Notes: generated by a model from the sequence alone, not told the origin. A stretch of 64,000 bases of DNA from Legionella quateirensis (GCF_001467955.1 NZ_LNYR01000006.1:1-64000); one strand, 5' to 3'; positions 26,288 through 36,650 are shown, numbered from the stretch's first letter. Program-made: numbers and translations.

Positions 26288-27373
26288 TTAATAAATTATC
26301 CTTCTGACGCCCCATAAATTATTTAAATAATAACATGGGGTGACGATTCGATAGTCTGGCCCTTGATAATGGCTGTCCGTGATAATCCAATCGCCCAAAT
26401 GGGGCATCCACTCCTTTTGAGAACAGAATCCGTTAGGCGCAATCTGCTCTGGATGAATACCTTTCGCATCGTCATTGATTTGTTGGCCAGTCCACATCAC
26501 AACATGCACAACGGCTGATGGGTTTGTAGCGTCAGCTCGCGGAGTGGAAATAAACAATAAATCTCCAGGGTGTAAAGCCGCCAAATCCGAGGCACGAATA
26601 CTGCCTGGATGCTTTGCTCCGAATTGATCAATTACCGATAAATACCCGCCATGCCCTGCACAGGAATGGTTTGCCTCAAGCGTATTGTCTCTACAAACCA
26701 ATGTTCCTGCTGCATTTGGATTATCCAGAACCTGAGTACCCGATTGTTGATTTGGAGATAAATTAATTTGTGATTTATCAGAACGTTGTCCTGCCTGATA
26801 CTTTATATTACTACTGAATTTTAATCCCAAAGCAAAATTATATAAAAAAGCAGTGTAATTACTGCAATCCAAACCGTACCACATCGTGTTATTAACCCAA
26901 TTGACCAACGTTTCAGAGCCGACTCCCGTATAATTCCATCTGATCTGCTGCTGATAATAGGTTGAACCGGGCATAATATTTTTGGCAACACTGCAATATC
27001 CCCCTTTATGCTGCTTGGAATTTCGTTCTCTTTCAGGAGTTTGATAATCGGGCACATAATGATGGCAATAATTTAACTTTCGTTTAATCCAATAATCAGC
27101 TGCGGCAAGAATACGCTGCCTTTGCCAACCTAAGTTAGCAGGAACAACGCACTTGAGCAGTTCTGAACTTAATTGCAGGGTATTCGGTTTTGGACCCCAG
27201 CCTTTGACCATTCGATCCGAGTGAAATGGTTGCTGTAGTTCGAAATCAAAGTTTGCTGCGTTATTCATACAGGAAGGAGTTATTACGGCAGAACATACCG
27301 AACCAGACCAGAATAAAATGCCTACTGATAATAGAACCAGTCTGTTTATAAATATCCGTGCTTGATTCATCAT
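26288..27373 (-). CDS. Secreted NlpC/P60-type cysteine peptidase
   Basis: A 361-residue exported protein with signal sequence LVLLSVGILFWSGSVCSA. The NlpC/P60 signature is visible as YGLDCSNYTAFLY, placing the catalytic Cys near residue 169. HPGDLLFIS follows, and the catalytic His is in VVHVVMWTG near residue 288. GDWIITDSH and the final YYLNNLWGVRR complete the domain. Six or more extra cysteines (KLNYCHHYV, GGYCSVA, TLVCRD, HSCAGHG, GFCSQKE) suggest disulfides in the periplasm or outside the cell. The likely target is murein peptide, by family. The start has two adjacent ATGs. Confidence 0.85.
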   Translation of the reverse strand: MMNQARIFINRLVLLSVGILFWSGSVCSAVITPSCMNNAANFDFELQQPFHSDRMVKGWGPKPNTLQLSSELLKCVVPANLGWQRQRILAAADYWIKRKLNYCHHYVPDYQTPERERNSKQHKGGYCSVAKNIMPGSTYYQQQIRWNYTGVGSETLVNWVNNTMWYGLDCSNYTAFLYNFALGLKFSSNIKYQAGQRSDKSQINLSPNQQSGTQVLDNPNAAGTLVCRDNTLEANHSCAGHGGYLSVIDQFGAKHPGSIRASDLAALHPGDLLFISTPRADATNPSAVVHVVMWTGQQINDDAKGIHPEQIAPNGFCSQKEWMPHLGDWIITDSHYQGPDYRIVTPCYYLNNLWGVRRIIY

Positions 27374-27542
27374 GTCAAAGTTCCATTAATCACTAAAGTT
27401 AAGCCTAATGAGGCACAGCCTTTATAGTCCCTGATAATCTTGCATTAAAATTTGATTAAATGTACCCTGTCCAGGCTTTGAAATCTATTTCTTTCAAGCA
27501 GTTACTCTATGATTTGGTAACCTCTCAACAACCTCGAGAATT

Positions 27543-27627
27543 TCATCATCCTGAACGCAATGAAGGATCTTCTAATGCAGGCAACATGCCAGTTTCAGGA
27601 ACTCTCGCACTCCGTTCGAGATGATGT
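27543..27627. repeat. Imperfect palindromic repeat
   Basis: The left end (CATCATCCTGAACG) and the right end (CGTTCGAGATGATG) are inverted near-copies around a core of about 45 bases. The left half resembles the CCTGAACGCAATGAAGGATC motif that recurs in many bacterial genomes. It lies in the gap between the NlpC/P60 gene and the next secreted protein, which is otherwise empty. Confidence 0.5.
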
Positions 27628-27688
27628 TTTCCGGACTTATTGATCAGTTACTGGTATTGAAAAATGATTTTCACTTAATGAGGGAACT

Positions 27689-28087
27689 ATGATAAATAAA
27701 TTACTGGCTACAACTCTTTCACTTGTTGCATTGACCATCCCACACTATGCCCATGCAAATGATGATTCTTGCGAAATCCAGGTTGCAGTATCCAGCCCCC
27801 CAATTCAACCCGATCAAAGTGTTGCTTTTAACGTCACTAATGACAACGGTCTTAGTAAATCAATCATTTTGCAAGGTGGAAGTTCGCCTAAAACCATAGG
27901 AAAATTAACTTGCTCTCCTATGCCTTATACAATAAGCGCCACCCAGTTCTATACCCTGCCGAATATGATAACAAAAAATAGCCAACAAATTGGTCAATGC
28001 ATGTTAAAGGCTGGCAATGTATTTTTGAACGGTTCTAATAACAGTGTATCTGTAGTTTTTCCAAATGATTTTATTTGTAATAACTAG
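27689..28087 (+). CDS. Small secreted protein, unknown
   Basis: A 132-residue protein with a textbook signal peptide (LLATTLSLVALTIPHYAHA, cut before NDDS). The mature domain of about 108 residues has four cysteines, one near each end and two in the middle, and a beta-rich pattern. No family is recognised. AGGGA before the ATG supports the start. Confidence 0.7.
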   Translation: MINKLLATTLSLVALTIPHYAHANDDSCEIQVAVSSPPIQPDQSVAFNVTNDNGLSKSIILQGGSSPKTIGKLTCSPMPYTISATQFYTLPNMITKNSQQIGQCMLKAGNVFLNGSNNSVSVVFPNDFICNN

Positions 28088-28154
28088 AATTGATGCTTAT
28101 TCCTTGGCTCACAGCGATTAAGATAAGGAATATTTATTGTAGATTAGCTTTTTC

Positions 28155-28243
28155 GTAGCCCGTATTAGCAAAGCGTAATACGGGGAAACAATGAAGTTTG
28201 TTGCCACTTAAATCCTGTATTACGCTTCGCTAATACAGGCTAC
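28155..28243. repeat. Bipartite hairpin palindrome
   Basis: Two 30-base arms (28155-28184 and 28214-28243) are complementary with three mismatches. Each arm is itself a palindrome (CCCGTATTA paired with TAATACGGG). The GTAGCCTGTATTAGC-type sequence is a known kind of dispersed bacterial repeat. It sits between the secreted-protein gene and the desaturase terminator. Confidence 0.8.
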
Positions 28244-28308
28244 TATGGTTTAACTTTAAGAAAGTGATTTCTTGTCGAGATAAATAGGATAGGCTTTAAA
28301 GAGATATT

Positions 28309-28334
28309 GAGTGTGGTTTATCAAAACCACACTC
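28309..28334. terminator. Bidirectional terminator
   Basis: Eleven-base perfect arms (28309-28319 and 28324-28334) with a four-base loop are followed by TTATTT on the plus strand. It lies 11 bp past the end of the minus-strand desaturase gene. Confidence 0.75.
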
Positions 28335-28345
28335 TTATTTGAATA

Positions 28346-29530
28346 CTACTTAACATAAACTGGAACATAACCTTTTAACTGTTGAGCAAACTGTCTCAAT
28401 ACATCAAGACCGGACTCTTCAGCCTGACGGCACCATTGTTGTAGCGCGTCGATTAATTCTTTTTGTGACGTAGCAGTTTTCATCCAAACATTCTGTAAAG
28501 ATTGTTTGTAACTATAAACAACACGTAATTGCTCACGAGCTTCCAACAAAGTTTGCAGCCGTGTTTTAGCCTTGGTTGATAGTAACTTATCTTCACGACG
28601 TAACAATCGCCCAGCACGTTGAAATAGCTTTTTGTCTTCTTTAGTTTCGATACTATGACTTTTTTCTTGCTTGAGTATCGGTCTGATTACCGCTTTATAA
28701 TAATTGGACATGACTTGGAAGCGATTGGAAATTACAGCTTTAACTGTATCGATGTCCACTTGCAGCTTACCTTCATCCATAGCCAGTTTTGGCGGTAATT
28801 TCTTAACTTTAGCCAAACCTAAAAATGAAAGTACGCGAATATACATCCAGCCAATATCAAACTCCCACCACTTAACAGAAAACTTGGCAGATGACGCAAA
28901 CGTATGGTGATTGTTATGCAATTCTTCACCACCAATCCAAAATCCCCAGGGGATGATATTGGTTGCTGCATCCAGACATTCGAAATTTCTATAACCCCAA
29001 TGATGCCCAATACCGTTAATTACTCCGGCAGCAAACAATGGAATCCATATCATTTGTATGGCCCAGATGGTCAATCCAGGAGCGCCAAATAAAAATAAAT
29101 CAATGAACAACATCAACGTAATACCTTTAGCGGAATGACGGGCATAAACATTACGCTCCAACCAATCATCAGGGGTACCGTGTGAGTATTTCGCAACCAT
29201 ATCTCTGTCTTTTCGAGCGGCGCGATACAGTTCAGCTCCTTGCCAAAATACTTTCTTAATGCCTAAAACCACAGGACTATGAGGATCACCCTCAACATCC
29301 GTTGTAGCATGATGTTTACGATGTATAGCAACCCAATCAGCTGTAACCATACCTGTTGTTAACCACAACCAGAAACGAAAGAAATGACTGATGATTGGAT
29401 GCAATGTCAACGCTCTATGCGTTTGATTGCGATGAAGATAAATTGTTACTGCAGCTATAGTTATTTGTGTTAAAACTACAGTTGCAAGAACATACCCCCA
29501 AAAGGACAGGTTTAAAAATCCGAAAACCAT
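28346..29530 (-). CDS. Delta-9-type fatty acid desaturase
   Basis: Membrane di-iron desaturase that introduces a double bond in acyl chains (acyl-CoA or acyl-lipid type). All three histidine boxes are visible: HRNQTHR (residues 33-39), HRKHH (70-74) and HNNHH (about residue 206). Hydrophobic pairs lie at 10-30, 45-65 and about 145-180. The 394-residue length includes a charged, helical C-terminal extension of about 150 residues beyond the usual core, whose role is unclear. The upstream gap to the small membrane protein gene contains an AT-rich divergent promoter region. Confidence 0.92.
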   Translation of the reverse strand: MVFGFLNLSFWGYVLATVVLTQITIAAVTIYLHRNQTHRALTLHPIISHFFRFWLWLTTGMVTADWVAIHRKHHATTDVEGDPHSPVVLGIKKVFWQGAELYRAARKDRDMVAKYSHGTPDDWLERNVYARHSAKGITLMLFIDLFLFGAPGLTIWAIQMIWIPLFAAGVINGIGHHWGYRNFECLDAATNIIPWGFWIGGEELHNNHHTFASSAKFSVKWWEFDIGWMYIRVLSFLGLAKVKKLPPKLAMDEGKLQVDIDTVKAVISNRFQVMSNYYKAVIRPILKQEKSHSIETKEDKKLFQRAGRLLRREDKLLSTKAKTRLQTLLEAREQLRVVYSYKQSLQNVWMKTATSQKELIDALQQWCRQAEESGLDVLRQFAQQLKGYVPVYVK

Positions 29531-29708
29531 AGAAACCCCGCTTTAGATAAAAATTGGTAATAAAAAAATAGTACATCCACCATCTGGAAGTAATATTTCA
29601 AAAACATTATATCCATATAGTATAATGATAACACATTTTCAATGATAACATTGCATGATTTGATTATGTAGCCGATAATTAATAAATAACTTTCTTCTGG
29701 ATGAAGTC

Positions 29709-29939
29709 ATGAGCAATAAACTAGAAAAGATTTTTGAAAATTTAGTTCCATTCATAGTTATTGGAGTTGGAATCGCCATTGTTATCGGATTATTATTTAT
29801 GTTTTTCTATGTCGCTATCTGGGGCGTGGTAATCGGTGGCATTTTATATCTAGCTGCCCTGGCTAAACAGTATTTTTTCCCCAGTGAATCTACTAAAAAG
29901 GAACAAGGACGTATCATTGAGCATGATGATAAAAAATAA
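29709..29939 (+). CDS. Small membrane protein upstream of mutM
   Basis: A 76-residue protein with one long or two closely spaced hydrophobic segments (VIGVGIAIVIGLLFMFFYVA, then IWGVVIGGILYLAAL) and a charged tail. It shares one base with mutM (TAATG), so the two are co-translated. No function is recognised. Confidence 0.65.
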   Translation: MSNKLEKIFENLVPFIVIGVGIAIVIGLLFMFFYVAIWGVVIGGILYLAALAKQYFFPSESTKKEQGRIIEHDDKK

Positions 29940-30769
29940 TGCCTGAATTACCTGAAGTTGAAACCACAAAACAAGGAATTAAACCCCATCTGAAGGATCA
30001 AATAATCAAGAATGTCATTATTCGTAATTACTCGCTCAGACTGCCAGTTCCTTCGAATATTGATGAGCTGTGTATTGGTAAAAAGATATTAGCCATCACA
30101 CGAAGAGCTAAATACCTGTTGATTCACCTTGATGAGGGGTATTTACTGATTCATCTAGGCATGTCGGGTCATTTAAGAATCGTGCCCGATGGAACAAAAG
30201 CAGAGAAACATGATCACATCGATATGCTTCTTGCTAATGGATTAATACTGAGATACTGTGACCCCAGACGATTTGGTTTGTTCCTTTATATAGAAGACAA
30301 CCCGCATCAACACTCACTCCTGAGTCATTTAGGACCAGAGCCTCTATCTGAAGATTTTAACCCTGATTATTTACTCCAAAGAGCGAAGAATAAAAATCAA
30401 CCAGTTAAATCGTTCATAATGAACAATGAAATAGTAGTAGGTGTCGGCAATATCTACGCCACGGAAAGTCTTTATTTGGCAGGATTGCATCCATTAACCC
30501 CAGTCAAGAATATATCAGAAAAGAGTTTAAGTCAGTTAACTGTCCATATCAAAAAAACGCTGGAATCAGCTATAGCAGCAGGTGGAACCACATTAAAAGA
30601 TTTTTATACCTTCGATGGCAAACCAGGCTACTTCAGTATATCACTGCAAGTATATGGTAGAAAAAAACAACCGTGTAATCGTTGCGCCTCTATCATCGAG
30701 AGCATCGTAATCGCTGGTCGCCATTCAGCATTTTGTCCTCAATGCCAACCGATAAAAGGCATCCTATAA
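29939..30769 (+). CDS. mutM: Formamidopyrimidine-DNA glycosylase
   Basis: Removes 8-oxoguanine and formamidopyrimidines and cleaves the strand. The 276-residue protein begins MPELPEVET, with the catalytic Pro1 and Glu2. It has the conserved lysine in RRAKYLLIHL near residue 57 and NIYATESLY in the middle. It ends with a four-cysteine zinc finger (PCNRC and FCPQC). Complete, with a normal length. Confidence 0.97.
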   Translation: MPELPEVETTKQGIKPHLKDQIIKNVIIRNYSLRLPVPSNIDELCIGKKILAITRRAKYLLIHLDEGYLLIHLGMSGHLRIVPDGTKAEKHDHIDMLLANGLILRYCDPRRFGLFLYIEDNPHQHSLLSHLGPEPLSEDFNPDYLLQRAKNKNQPVKSFIMNNEIVVGVGNIYATESLYLAGLHPLTPVKNISEKSLSQLTVHIKKTLESAIAAGGTTLKDFYTFDGKPGYFSISLQVYGRKKQPCNRCASIIESIVIAGRHSAFCPQCQPIKGIL

Positions 30770-30871
30770 CCACAATAAAATGTGACAATTAAAGCCAGAT
30801 TAGAAATAATTTGAACAATAACGCGCATTCCTGTAAAATGACACTCTTTTAAAAACTAATAAAGGTACTTA

Positions 30872-32917
30872 ATGCTGCGTATCAAATTAGGAAGCCATAT
30901 TATCAGGCGTTATAAAGACAGAGGGGTCGTTTATCGTCCTGATTTTATCATTTACGACATTGATGAAGCAGAATATTTAACTTTTTGGAATAATATTAAA
31001 AAACACCCTAAAAGCCAGCTGTATACTGATGGAATACAGGTGTTTCGAGTCAGTTGGTTACAGTCTTTATTTCAGACCATTAAGGGATGGCTCGGCTTTG
31101 AAAACCATTGCCAGGCCAATAAAGTAGAAATGACTCTGGCCAAGATCGCCTATCAAGGTTATCTGAAAGGCTTTCATATAAAAAATCGATTTAGTTTTGA
31201 CCCGCCCATTATCTCTGAACGATTTGAATCATTACTTAATACACAAAGAGAGAACAAGAATTCTGCAGAATTGCAGCAAGTGCTCTTGAGTTATTATATA
31301 ACTCACTCCGATCAAATCACTCGATGGGGTTCCCCTCTCCATGCTGCCCACTCTTTTGGACAAACATTTACCAGCTTTGTCAACGATGAATTGTACCAAT
31401 TAGTTCCTGGCATTGATGCTCAGGATGATTATGTGATTTCTAGTGCAATCAATGGATTACATAATCGCCGTCAACGGCTTGCAATAAAGGAGTGCTTAAC
31501 TGACAGTCGTTTTGCAGAATATTATGCAATCTATCTGGTGAACCAAGAACAGTATCTCGATGCATTAAACTGGCATAAAGACATCAAATATCAATTTCCA
31601 GAACACTATATTAAATTCTATTTATCTAGAAAACACAGTTTATATAACGCCATAAACGACGCAATTGAACTCCTGGAAATTTTGTTTCAATCACCACAAA
31701 TTGAAGATAAAAACAAATCGGTCGCTTATATTAAAAAAAATTTAGATGCTTCCGAACAATTAACCCATTTGGAACCTGATTCTGAATTAAGGAAATCTGT
31801 AGCTCAATCCTATTTACAGGATGCTAAAAAAGAAAAAAGCAGATTCCCCATAAGCAAATTACTGTTTGGAACAAATTTTATAACCCTCCTTGCGCAGGCG
31901 GTAAAACTTGCACCTGATATATTAGATCAGGATCTTTCAATGCAGGATATTGTTTTAAAAGAAGAATGGATTACTTATCTGTTTAATGAAGCCATTAGAG
32001 AAAGGAATTTCAAAGAGGCAAGAACGTTATTCGAGTCTCACACCAGCATTAAATTCGATAGGAATAATCTGAATACATTAAAAATTTATTATCTGACCGA
32101 ATTAACAGAAAATCAGGAAACAATCAGAGAAGAATTGGAGCATTTGAATTGCCCTCAGGCAAAAGAAGCAGCAAAGCTGAATATTTATCTGGCGGAGCAA
32201 ATTGCCCGTATCTCACCCCAGGATAATCCACTGATTGCAGTGACCATTGACTATGCAAGAACCCTGATAGAAATCGATAAAAAAATGTTTCCTGATGTGA
32301 AAGATGCAAACCTTGACGCATTAGATGAGGCTCAAAAATTGTTAGATAGGTGCAATCTATCGAAAAATGTACCTCAGCATAAACAACGATATAATGAATT
32401 ATTGCTTCGGAAAATCGAGTGTATCATTGAAAAAATCCGCGTTCCCATAGATTTTAATGACAGTTCACACGTTAGAAAAGAAGTTGTTCCACAAATTAAA
32501 CCATGGCTGGATTTATTACACCAAAATCTCTCTTCTTTCATAACTCTGAATGAACATAAACCCGGGAAAGATATTAGGGCCGTACTAGGAAAAATCTATT
32601 ATATCAAAGGAGATATAATTCACTTCTATACTCGTAATAGACAAGAAGCTCTCCCTTATTTTAAAAAGGCGGCAGAGGTAATGTCCGAAAATCCTTATTA
32701 TCGATTACGTTATTATGAGCTTGCTGAAAACGAGAGACGTCATGATGTTCGAACCGAAATAGAAGAAATGGCTTTTTTAAATACGGAAAAATACAACATG
32801 TGGATGGAAGAACGATGGAATGAGACACGCGTCATGTCTGAAGGTTTTGATATCCATAATATTGAAGCAGTAGATAACGATGTATTGTCACGATTAAGCC
32901 GTATATTTGGATCCTGA
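30872..32917 (+). CDS. Large helical hypothetical protein with TPR-like C-terminal part
   Basis: A 681-residue soluble protein with no family I can name. It is almost entirely helical, without signal peptide or membrane segments. The C-terminal quarter contains TPR-like helix pairs (AVLGKIYYIKGDIIHFYTR, then EALPYFKKAAEVM), and repeat-like leucine-rich helices run before it. The ATG is preceded by AGGTACTTA. It sits between mutM and the acyltransferase, all on the plus strand with gaps of about 100 bp, so it may be co-transcribed with them. It could be a scaffold protein; an effector role is possible but there is no specific evidence. Confidence 0.75.
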   Translation: MLRIKLGSHIIRRYKDRGVVYRPDFIIYDIDEAEYLTFWNNIKKHPKSQLYTDGIQVFRVSWLQSLFQTIKGWLGFENHCQANKVEMTLAKIAYQGYLKGFHIKNRFSFDPPIISERFESLLNTQRENKNSAELQQVLLSYYITHSDQITRWGSPLHAAHSFGQTFTSFVNDELYQLVPGIDAQDDYVISSAINGLHNRRQRLAIKECLTDSRFAEYYAIYLVNQEQYLDALNWHKDIKYQFPEHYIKFYLSRKHSLYNAINDAIELLEILFQSPQIEDKNKSVAYIKKNLDASEQLTHLEPDSELRKSVAQSYLQDAKKEKSRFPISKLLFGTNFITLLAQAVKLAPDILDQDLSMQDIVLKEEWITYLFNEAIRERNFKEARTLFESHTSIKFDRNNLNTLKIYYLTELTENQETIREELEHLNCPQAKEAAKLNIYLAEQIARISPQDNPLIAVTIDYARTLIEIDKKMFPDVKDANLDALDEAQKLLDRCNLSKNVPQHKQRYNELLLRKIECIIEKIRVPIDFNDSSHVRKEVVPQIKPWLDLLHQNLSSFITLNEHKPGKDIRAVLGKIYYIKGDIIHFYTRNRQEALPYFKKAAEVMSENPYYRLRYYELAENERRHDVRTEIEEMAFLNTEKYNMWMEERWNETRVMSEGFDIHNIEAVDNDVLSRLSRIFGS

Positions 32918-33017
32918 TGACACAAGATTGACTAACAATCTCTACTCTCATAATTCATCTAGGCAATTTAATTGGCTTGCTGTATGATTACCCGTCAATA
33001 AACCAAACGCAATCATA

Positions 33018-33755
33018 ATGAAAATAAGCCGATTAAGAACTGCCTGGATAGTCCTCGCATTATTTTTTTATACAACAGTAGTGAGTCTGCGTTCTATATT
33101 TAAATATTATTTCAGTACACCAACCCGACCTTGGGTAGATAAAACCATTCATCATTGGATAGATCAATTATTAAATAAAGTAAAAGTAGATTACAAAGTT
33201 ATCAATGATTTTAACGTCCAGCCTCAGCCTGGAGAGGCAACTATCTTGATGTGCAACCATTCCAGTGCTTACGATATCCCCTTGGGATTCAAAGCCTTTC
33301 CAAATAATTCGATCAGAATGCTGGCCAAAAGAGAATTGTCCAGGATTCCCATACTCGGAAAAGGAATGAAAGCAGCTGAATTTCCTTTCGTGGATAGAAA
33401 AAACAGATATCAGGCAATTAAAGATCTGGCTTATGCACAACAGCTAATGGAAAGTGGGATTATTATCTGGATTGCCCCAGAAGGCACGCGTTCTAAGGAT
33501 GGTAAACTGGCTCCGTTTAAAAAAGGTTCATTCATTACTGCCATACAAGCAAAAGCTACAATAATTCCTATAGGCATCAGAGGAGCTTTTGATATTCTTC
33601 CTGCCCGATCATTTCAGATTAATCTAAATCAGAAAGCAGAAATTCATATCGGCAAACCAATAAAAGCGTCAGAATTTACAGTTGATAATAAAGACGAATT
33701 GATTAATCAAACCTATCAGGCAATTAAAGAACTGATAGGAGAAAAAGATAATTAA
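33018..33755 (+). CDS. PlsC-type lysophospholipid acyltransferase
   Basis: A 245-residue membrane-associated 1-acylglycerol-3-phosphate acyltransferase-like enzyme. The HX4D motif is present as NHSSAYD near residue 81, and EGTRSKDG near residue 155 binds the phosphate. An N-terminal hydrophobic segment (IVLALFFYTTVVSLRSIF) anchors it. Its last four bases overlap the end of the convergent ggt gene. Plain PlsC and related lyso-lipid acyltransferases cannot be separated by sequence here. Confidence 0.88.
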   Translation: MKISRLRTAWIVLALFFYTTVVSLRSIFKYYFSTPTRPWVDKTIHHWIDQLLNKVKVDYKVINDFNVQPQPGEATILMCNHSSAYDIPLGFKAFPNNSIRMLAKRELSRIPILGKGMKAAEFPFVDRKNRYQAIKDLAYAQQLMESGIIIWIAPEGTRSKDGKLAPFKKGSFITAIQAKATIIPIGIRGAFDILPARSFQINLNQKAEIHIGKPIKASEFTVDNKDELINQTYQAIKELIGEKDN

Positions 33756-35479
33756 TAGTTCACTCCATACCCTTTTGGAGTAGTTGCAACTTTCGCCGAT
33801 AAACCAATTCCTCTTGGATCCGAAGCTGCGGTTAACACATTTTTTTCTTTATCCCAGGTGATGGCCTGCATATCACCATAATTTTGATCAAGTGGCATTA
33901 ATTGATAGCCCATTGACTTTAATCCCTCCTGGATGAATTTCGGAAACGTATCCGGCTCAAATTGAACCAGATCGGGTAAATATTGATGATGAAAACGCAT
34001 GGCAGAAACCATACTAATCGCTCCATATCCATCATTAAAAAGTAATGAGGCAATTAATACCATGGTAGGGATTCTGCTCCCACCGGGAGTACCTAAAATA
34101 GCGACGCGACCAGGTAGTTCAAGAAAAGTAGGTGTCATGCTGGATAAGGGTTTTTTACCGGGCATTATTTCATTTTTATCACTACCCACGATACCAAAAA
34201 CATTTTCAACTCCGGTTTTGGTTGAGAAGTCATCCATTTCATCATTGAGTAAAACTCCAGTTCCCTCGGCAACGACACTGGAACCAAAAATAAAATTCAC
34301 CGTCATTGTTGCAGCAACTCGGTTTCCTTCAGCATCAATAATTGAAAAATGTGTTGTCGTTGTCTTCGATTTTTGTGCAGAAGTTTCACCCTTTAATGCC
34401 TTACTGGAAATTGGTTTATCAGGAGAAATTAATGTACTTAATGATTTCGCATTTTCTGCGCTAATTAAGTTATCTACAGGGATTGTTACAAAATCAGGAT
34501 CCCCTAAAAACTGATCTCTTTGCCAATACGCCAAGCGCATTGATTCAACAACATAATGTATCCATTGAATTTTGTTAAAGGTATCTAATGGAAAATTAGC
34601 TAAAACATTGAGCATGGTTAATAATGCAACTCCCCCTGCTGATGGAGGAGGAGCAGTAATAATTAACATATTATGATAGGCCCCAATTAAAGGCTCTCTC
34701 ACCTTTATTTGATATTGAGCCAAATCTTCCAGGGTCCAGATTCCACCAGCGGCATTAACGCCTTTAACCAATCGTTGCGCTGTTTCACCTTGATAAAATC
34801 CCTTTTCGCCATGCTCTGCTATAAGATTTAGAGTGTGTGCCAGATCAGTTTGAACCAGTCGGTCACCAAGGGCATAAGGTTGACCGTTCTTTAAGAATAT
34901 GGCTGCGCTCGCAGGATATTTTTTTAATTGATCCATCCGATCAAACATCGTTGAAAAATCGATAAATCGTTCGTCAACGGGAAAACCTTCTTTCGCCAAT
35001 TTAATCGCTGGTGCCAGGGTTTTAGTCAGCGGAAGACGACCAAAATTTTTGGCGATATAAACCAGGGCAGCAGGCTCTCCAGGTATTGCAGCTGCCAGCC
35101 CTCCGTTTAATGATAATCCAGGTTTAACACTACCGTCCTGGTCCAGAAACATATTCTTTGAAGCTGCTTTGGGAGCCACTTCTCGACCATCAATAAAAAT
35201 GTTTTTATGGGTACGTTCCTCATGCAATAACCAAAACCCACCGCCCCCTAATCCAGAATGATAAGGCTCGACTACCGCCAAAGCCGCAGTAACAGCTACA
35301 GCGGCATCAAATGCGTTTCCACCTGCAGCCAGAATCTCCAGGCCAGCATTGGTCGCTAAAGGATGAGCGCTTGCTATCGCATAACCAGGGGGTTGATTAG
35401 GTAATGTATCCGAACATACCGGAGAGGTACAAAAAATTAAAAGAAGTAAACTATTAAACCATTTAGTCTTGAGTTTCAT
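33752..35479 (-). CDS. ggt: Gamma-glutamyltranspeptidase
   Basis: Periplasmic enzyme that hydrolyses or transfers the gamma-glutamyl group of glutathione. The 575-residue precursor has a signal peptide ([16 protein letters not shown]). The autoprocessing and nucleophilic Thr is in [14 protein letters not shown] near residue 375, dividing it into the large and small subunits. Motifs [13 protein letters not shown] and [11 protein letters not shown] are conserved. Its start overlaps coaD by 17 bases. The coaD-ggt pairing is local and probably not functional. Confidence 0.94.
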   Translation of the reverse strand: MKLKTKWFNSLLLLIFCTSPVCSDTLPNQPPGYAIASAHPLATNAGLEILAAGGNAFDAAVAVTAALAVVEPYHSGLGGGGFWLLHEERTHKNIFIDGREVAPKAASKNMFLDQDGSVKPGLSLNGGLAAAIPGEPAALVYIAKNFGRLPLTKTLAPAIKLAKEGFPVDERFIDFSTMFDRMDQLKKYPASAAIFLKNGQPYALGDRLVQTDLAHTLNLIAEHGEKGFYQGETAQRLVKGVNAAGGIWTLEDLAQYQIKVREPLIGAYHNMLIITAPPPSAGGVALLTMLNVLANFPLDTFNKIQWIHYVVESMRLAYWQRDQFLGDPDFVTIPVDNLISAENAKSLSTLISPDKPISSKALKGETSAQKSKTTTTHFSIIDAEGNRVAATMTVNFIFGSSVVAEGTGVLLNDEMDDFSTKTGVENVFGIVGSDKNEIMPGKKPLSSMTPTFLELPGRVAILGTPGGSRIPTMVLIASLLFNDGYGAISMVSAMRFHHQYLPDLVQFEPDTFPKFIQEGLKSMGYQLMPLDQNYGDMQAITWDKEKNVLTAASDPRGIGLSAKVATTPKGYGVNY

Positions 35480-35954
35480 TTCGTCTCTTATTTAGTTCCT
35501 TAACGACGCCGGGAGGAACAAATTGGGAAACATCACCATTTAAAGCAGCGATTTCTCGTACCAAAGTAGATGAAATAAACATTAAATTTTCAGAGGGAGT
35601 TAAAAATAATGTCTCTACCTCCTTCGAAAGTTTTCTATTCATACCGGCTAGTTGGAATTCGTATTCAAAATCAGATACAGCACGTAATCCACGTAAAATA
35701 ATACCTGCGTTTTGTTCAAGAACAAAATCAATTAATAAACTATCAAATCCCACCACCTGAACACCCGGGAAATGACCAACAGCTTCTTCCAGTAAGCGAA
35801 TTCGTGTTTCCAAAGCAAGGTAAGGTCGTTTCATTTTATTGCTTGCTACTGCCACTGTAAGTTCTGGAAAAATTCGCGCGGCACGAGAAATAATATCTAT
35901 GTGACCGTTGGTTACGGGATCAAATGTGCCTGGGTATATTGCTTTTTGTTTCAT
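35463..35954 (-). CDS. coaD: Phosphopantetheine adenylyltransferase
   Basis: Fourth step of coenzyme A synthesis (dephospho-CoA from 4'-phosphopantetheine). The 163-residue protein starts [18 protein letters not shown], with the nucleotide-binding TNGH. It has [13 protein letters not shown] in the middle and ISSTLVRE near the end. I prefer the ATG ending at 35954, by comparison with other CoaD proteins, to the ATG seven codons upstream. Neither has a strong ribosome binding site. Confidence 0.95.
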   Translation of the reverse strand: MKQKAIYPGTFDPVTNGHIDIISRAARIFPELTVAVASNKMKRPYLALETRIRLLEEAVGHFPGVQVVGFDSLLIDFVLEQNAGIILRGLRAVSDFEYEFQLAGMNRKLSKEVETLFLTPSENLMFISSTLVREIAALNGDVSQFVPPGVVKELNKRRNETQD

Positions 35955-36035
35955 ATCTTTTAACACTGATTGCATATAAATGCAGTCTAGCGTATTGTTA
36001 ATTGAAAAACTACAGAAATGGAATTGAGGTGAGCA

Positions 36036-36635
36036 ATGAATGCATTAAAACGTTGTGCGATTGTATCTGTTTGTTTTCTAACTGCGTGCGCGCCGCCACG
36101 CCCTGCTGAAGAACTTCCAACGAATAAAGTTATTCCGCTGGCTGAGCGTAAAGCAGAAACTGCTACAGTTTCTTCATGGGACATTAAAGGTGCTTTAGCT
36201 GCCAAAAGTAAAACAAAAGGTTGGTCAGCTACCATGAATTGGGTACAACATGGCCCTGGATCATACCAGATTCGATTGATGGGACCCTTAGGTGGTGGTA
36301 CAGTGCTGATTAACAAAAGCGGCGGCACGGTCACATTCCAGGACGGGCCAAAAACATCTACCTCCAGTAATGCAGATGAGTTACTCCTGAAACAAACTGG
36401 AATTCGTCTTCCAGTAAATAACCTGTACTATTGGGTTAGAGGATTACCGGCTCCTGGCGGGGTTCAATCTGAGAAACATGATCAATACAATCATCTGGTT
36501 CAATTAAGACAAAATGGGTATACCATTGATTTCACAAAATATACTTCTGTGAAAGGCATCGATCTGCCCAGCATGATTCGTCTTGAAGGAAATGGTGTTA
36601 TGATTAAAGTTGTAATAAAGAACTGGACCGTTTAA
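36036..36635 (+). CDS. lolB: Outer-membrane lipoprotein localization protein LolB
   Basis: Outer-membrane lipoprotein that receives lipoproteins from LolA. The 199-residue precursor has a lipobox LTAC at residues 16-19 with Ala after it (no Asp), so it is sorted to the outer membrane. The mature part has the family pattern [38 protein letters not shown] and [18 protein letters not shown] precedes the ATG. Divergent from coaD. Confidence 0.93.
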   Translation: MNALKRCAIVSVCFLTACAPPRPAEELPTNKVIPLAERKAETATVSSWDIKGALAAKSKTKGWSATMNWVQHGPGSYQIRLMGPLGGGTVLINKSGGTVTFQDGPKTSTSSNADELLLKQTGIRLPVNNLYYWVRGLPAPGGVQSEKHDQYNHLVQLRQNGYTIDFTKYTSVKGIDLPSMIRLEGNGVMIKVVIKNWTV

Positions 36636-36650
36636 CAGCATAAACAATTA

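Noticed and set aside
33999-34514. 171-codon plus-strand frame opposite ggt
   Set aside because: It is the antisense shadow of ggt, whose motifs are certain.
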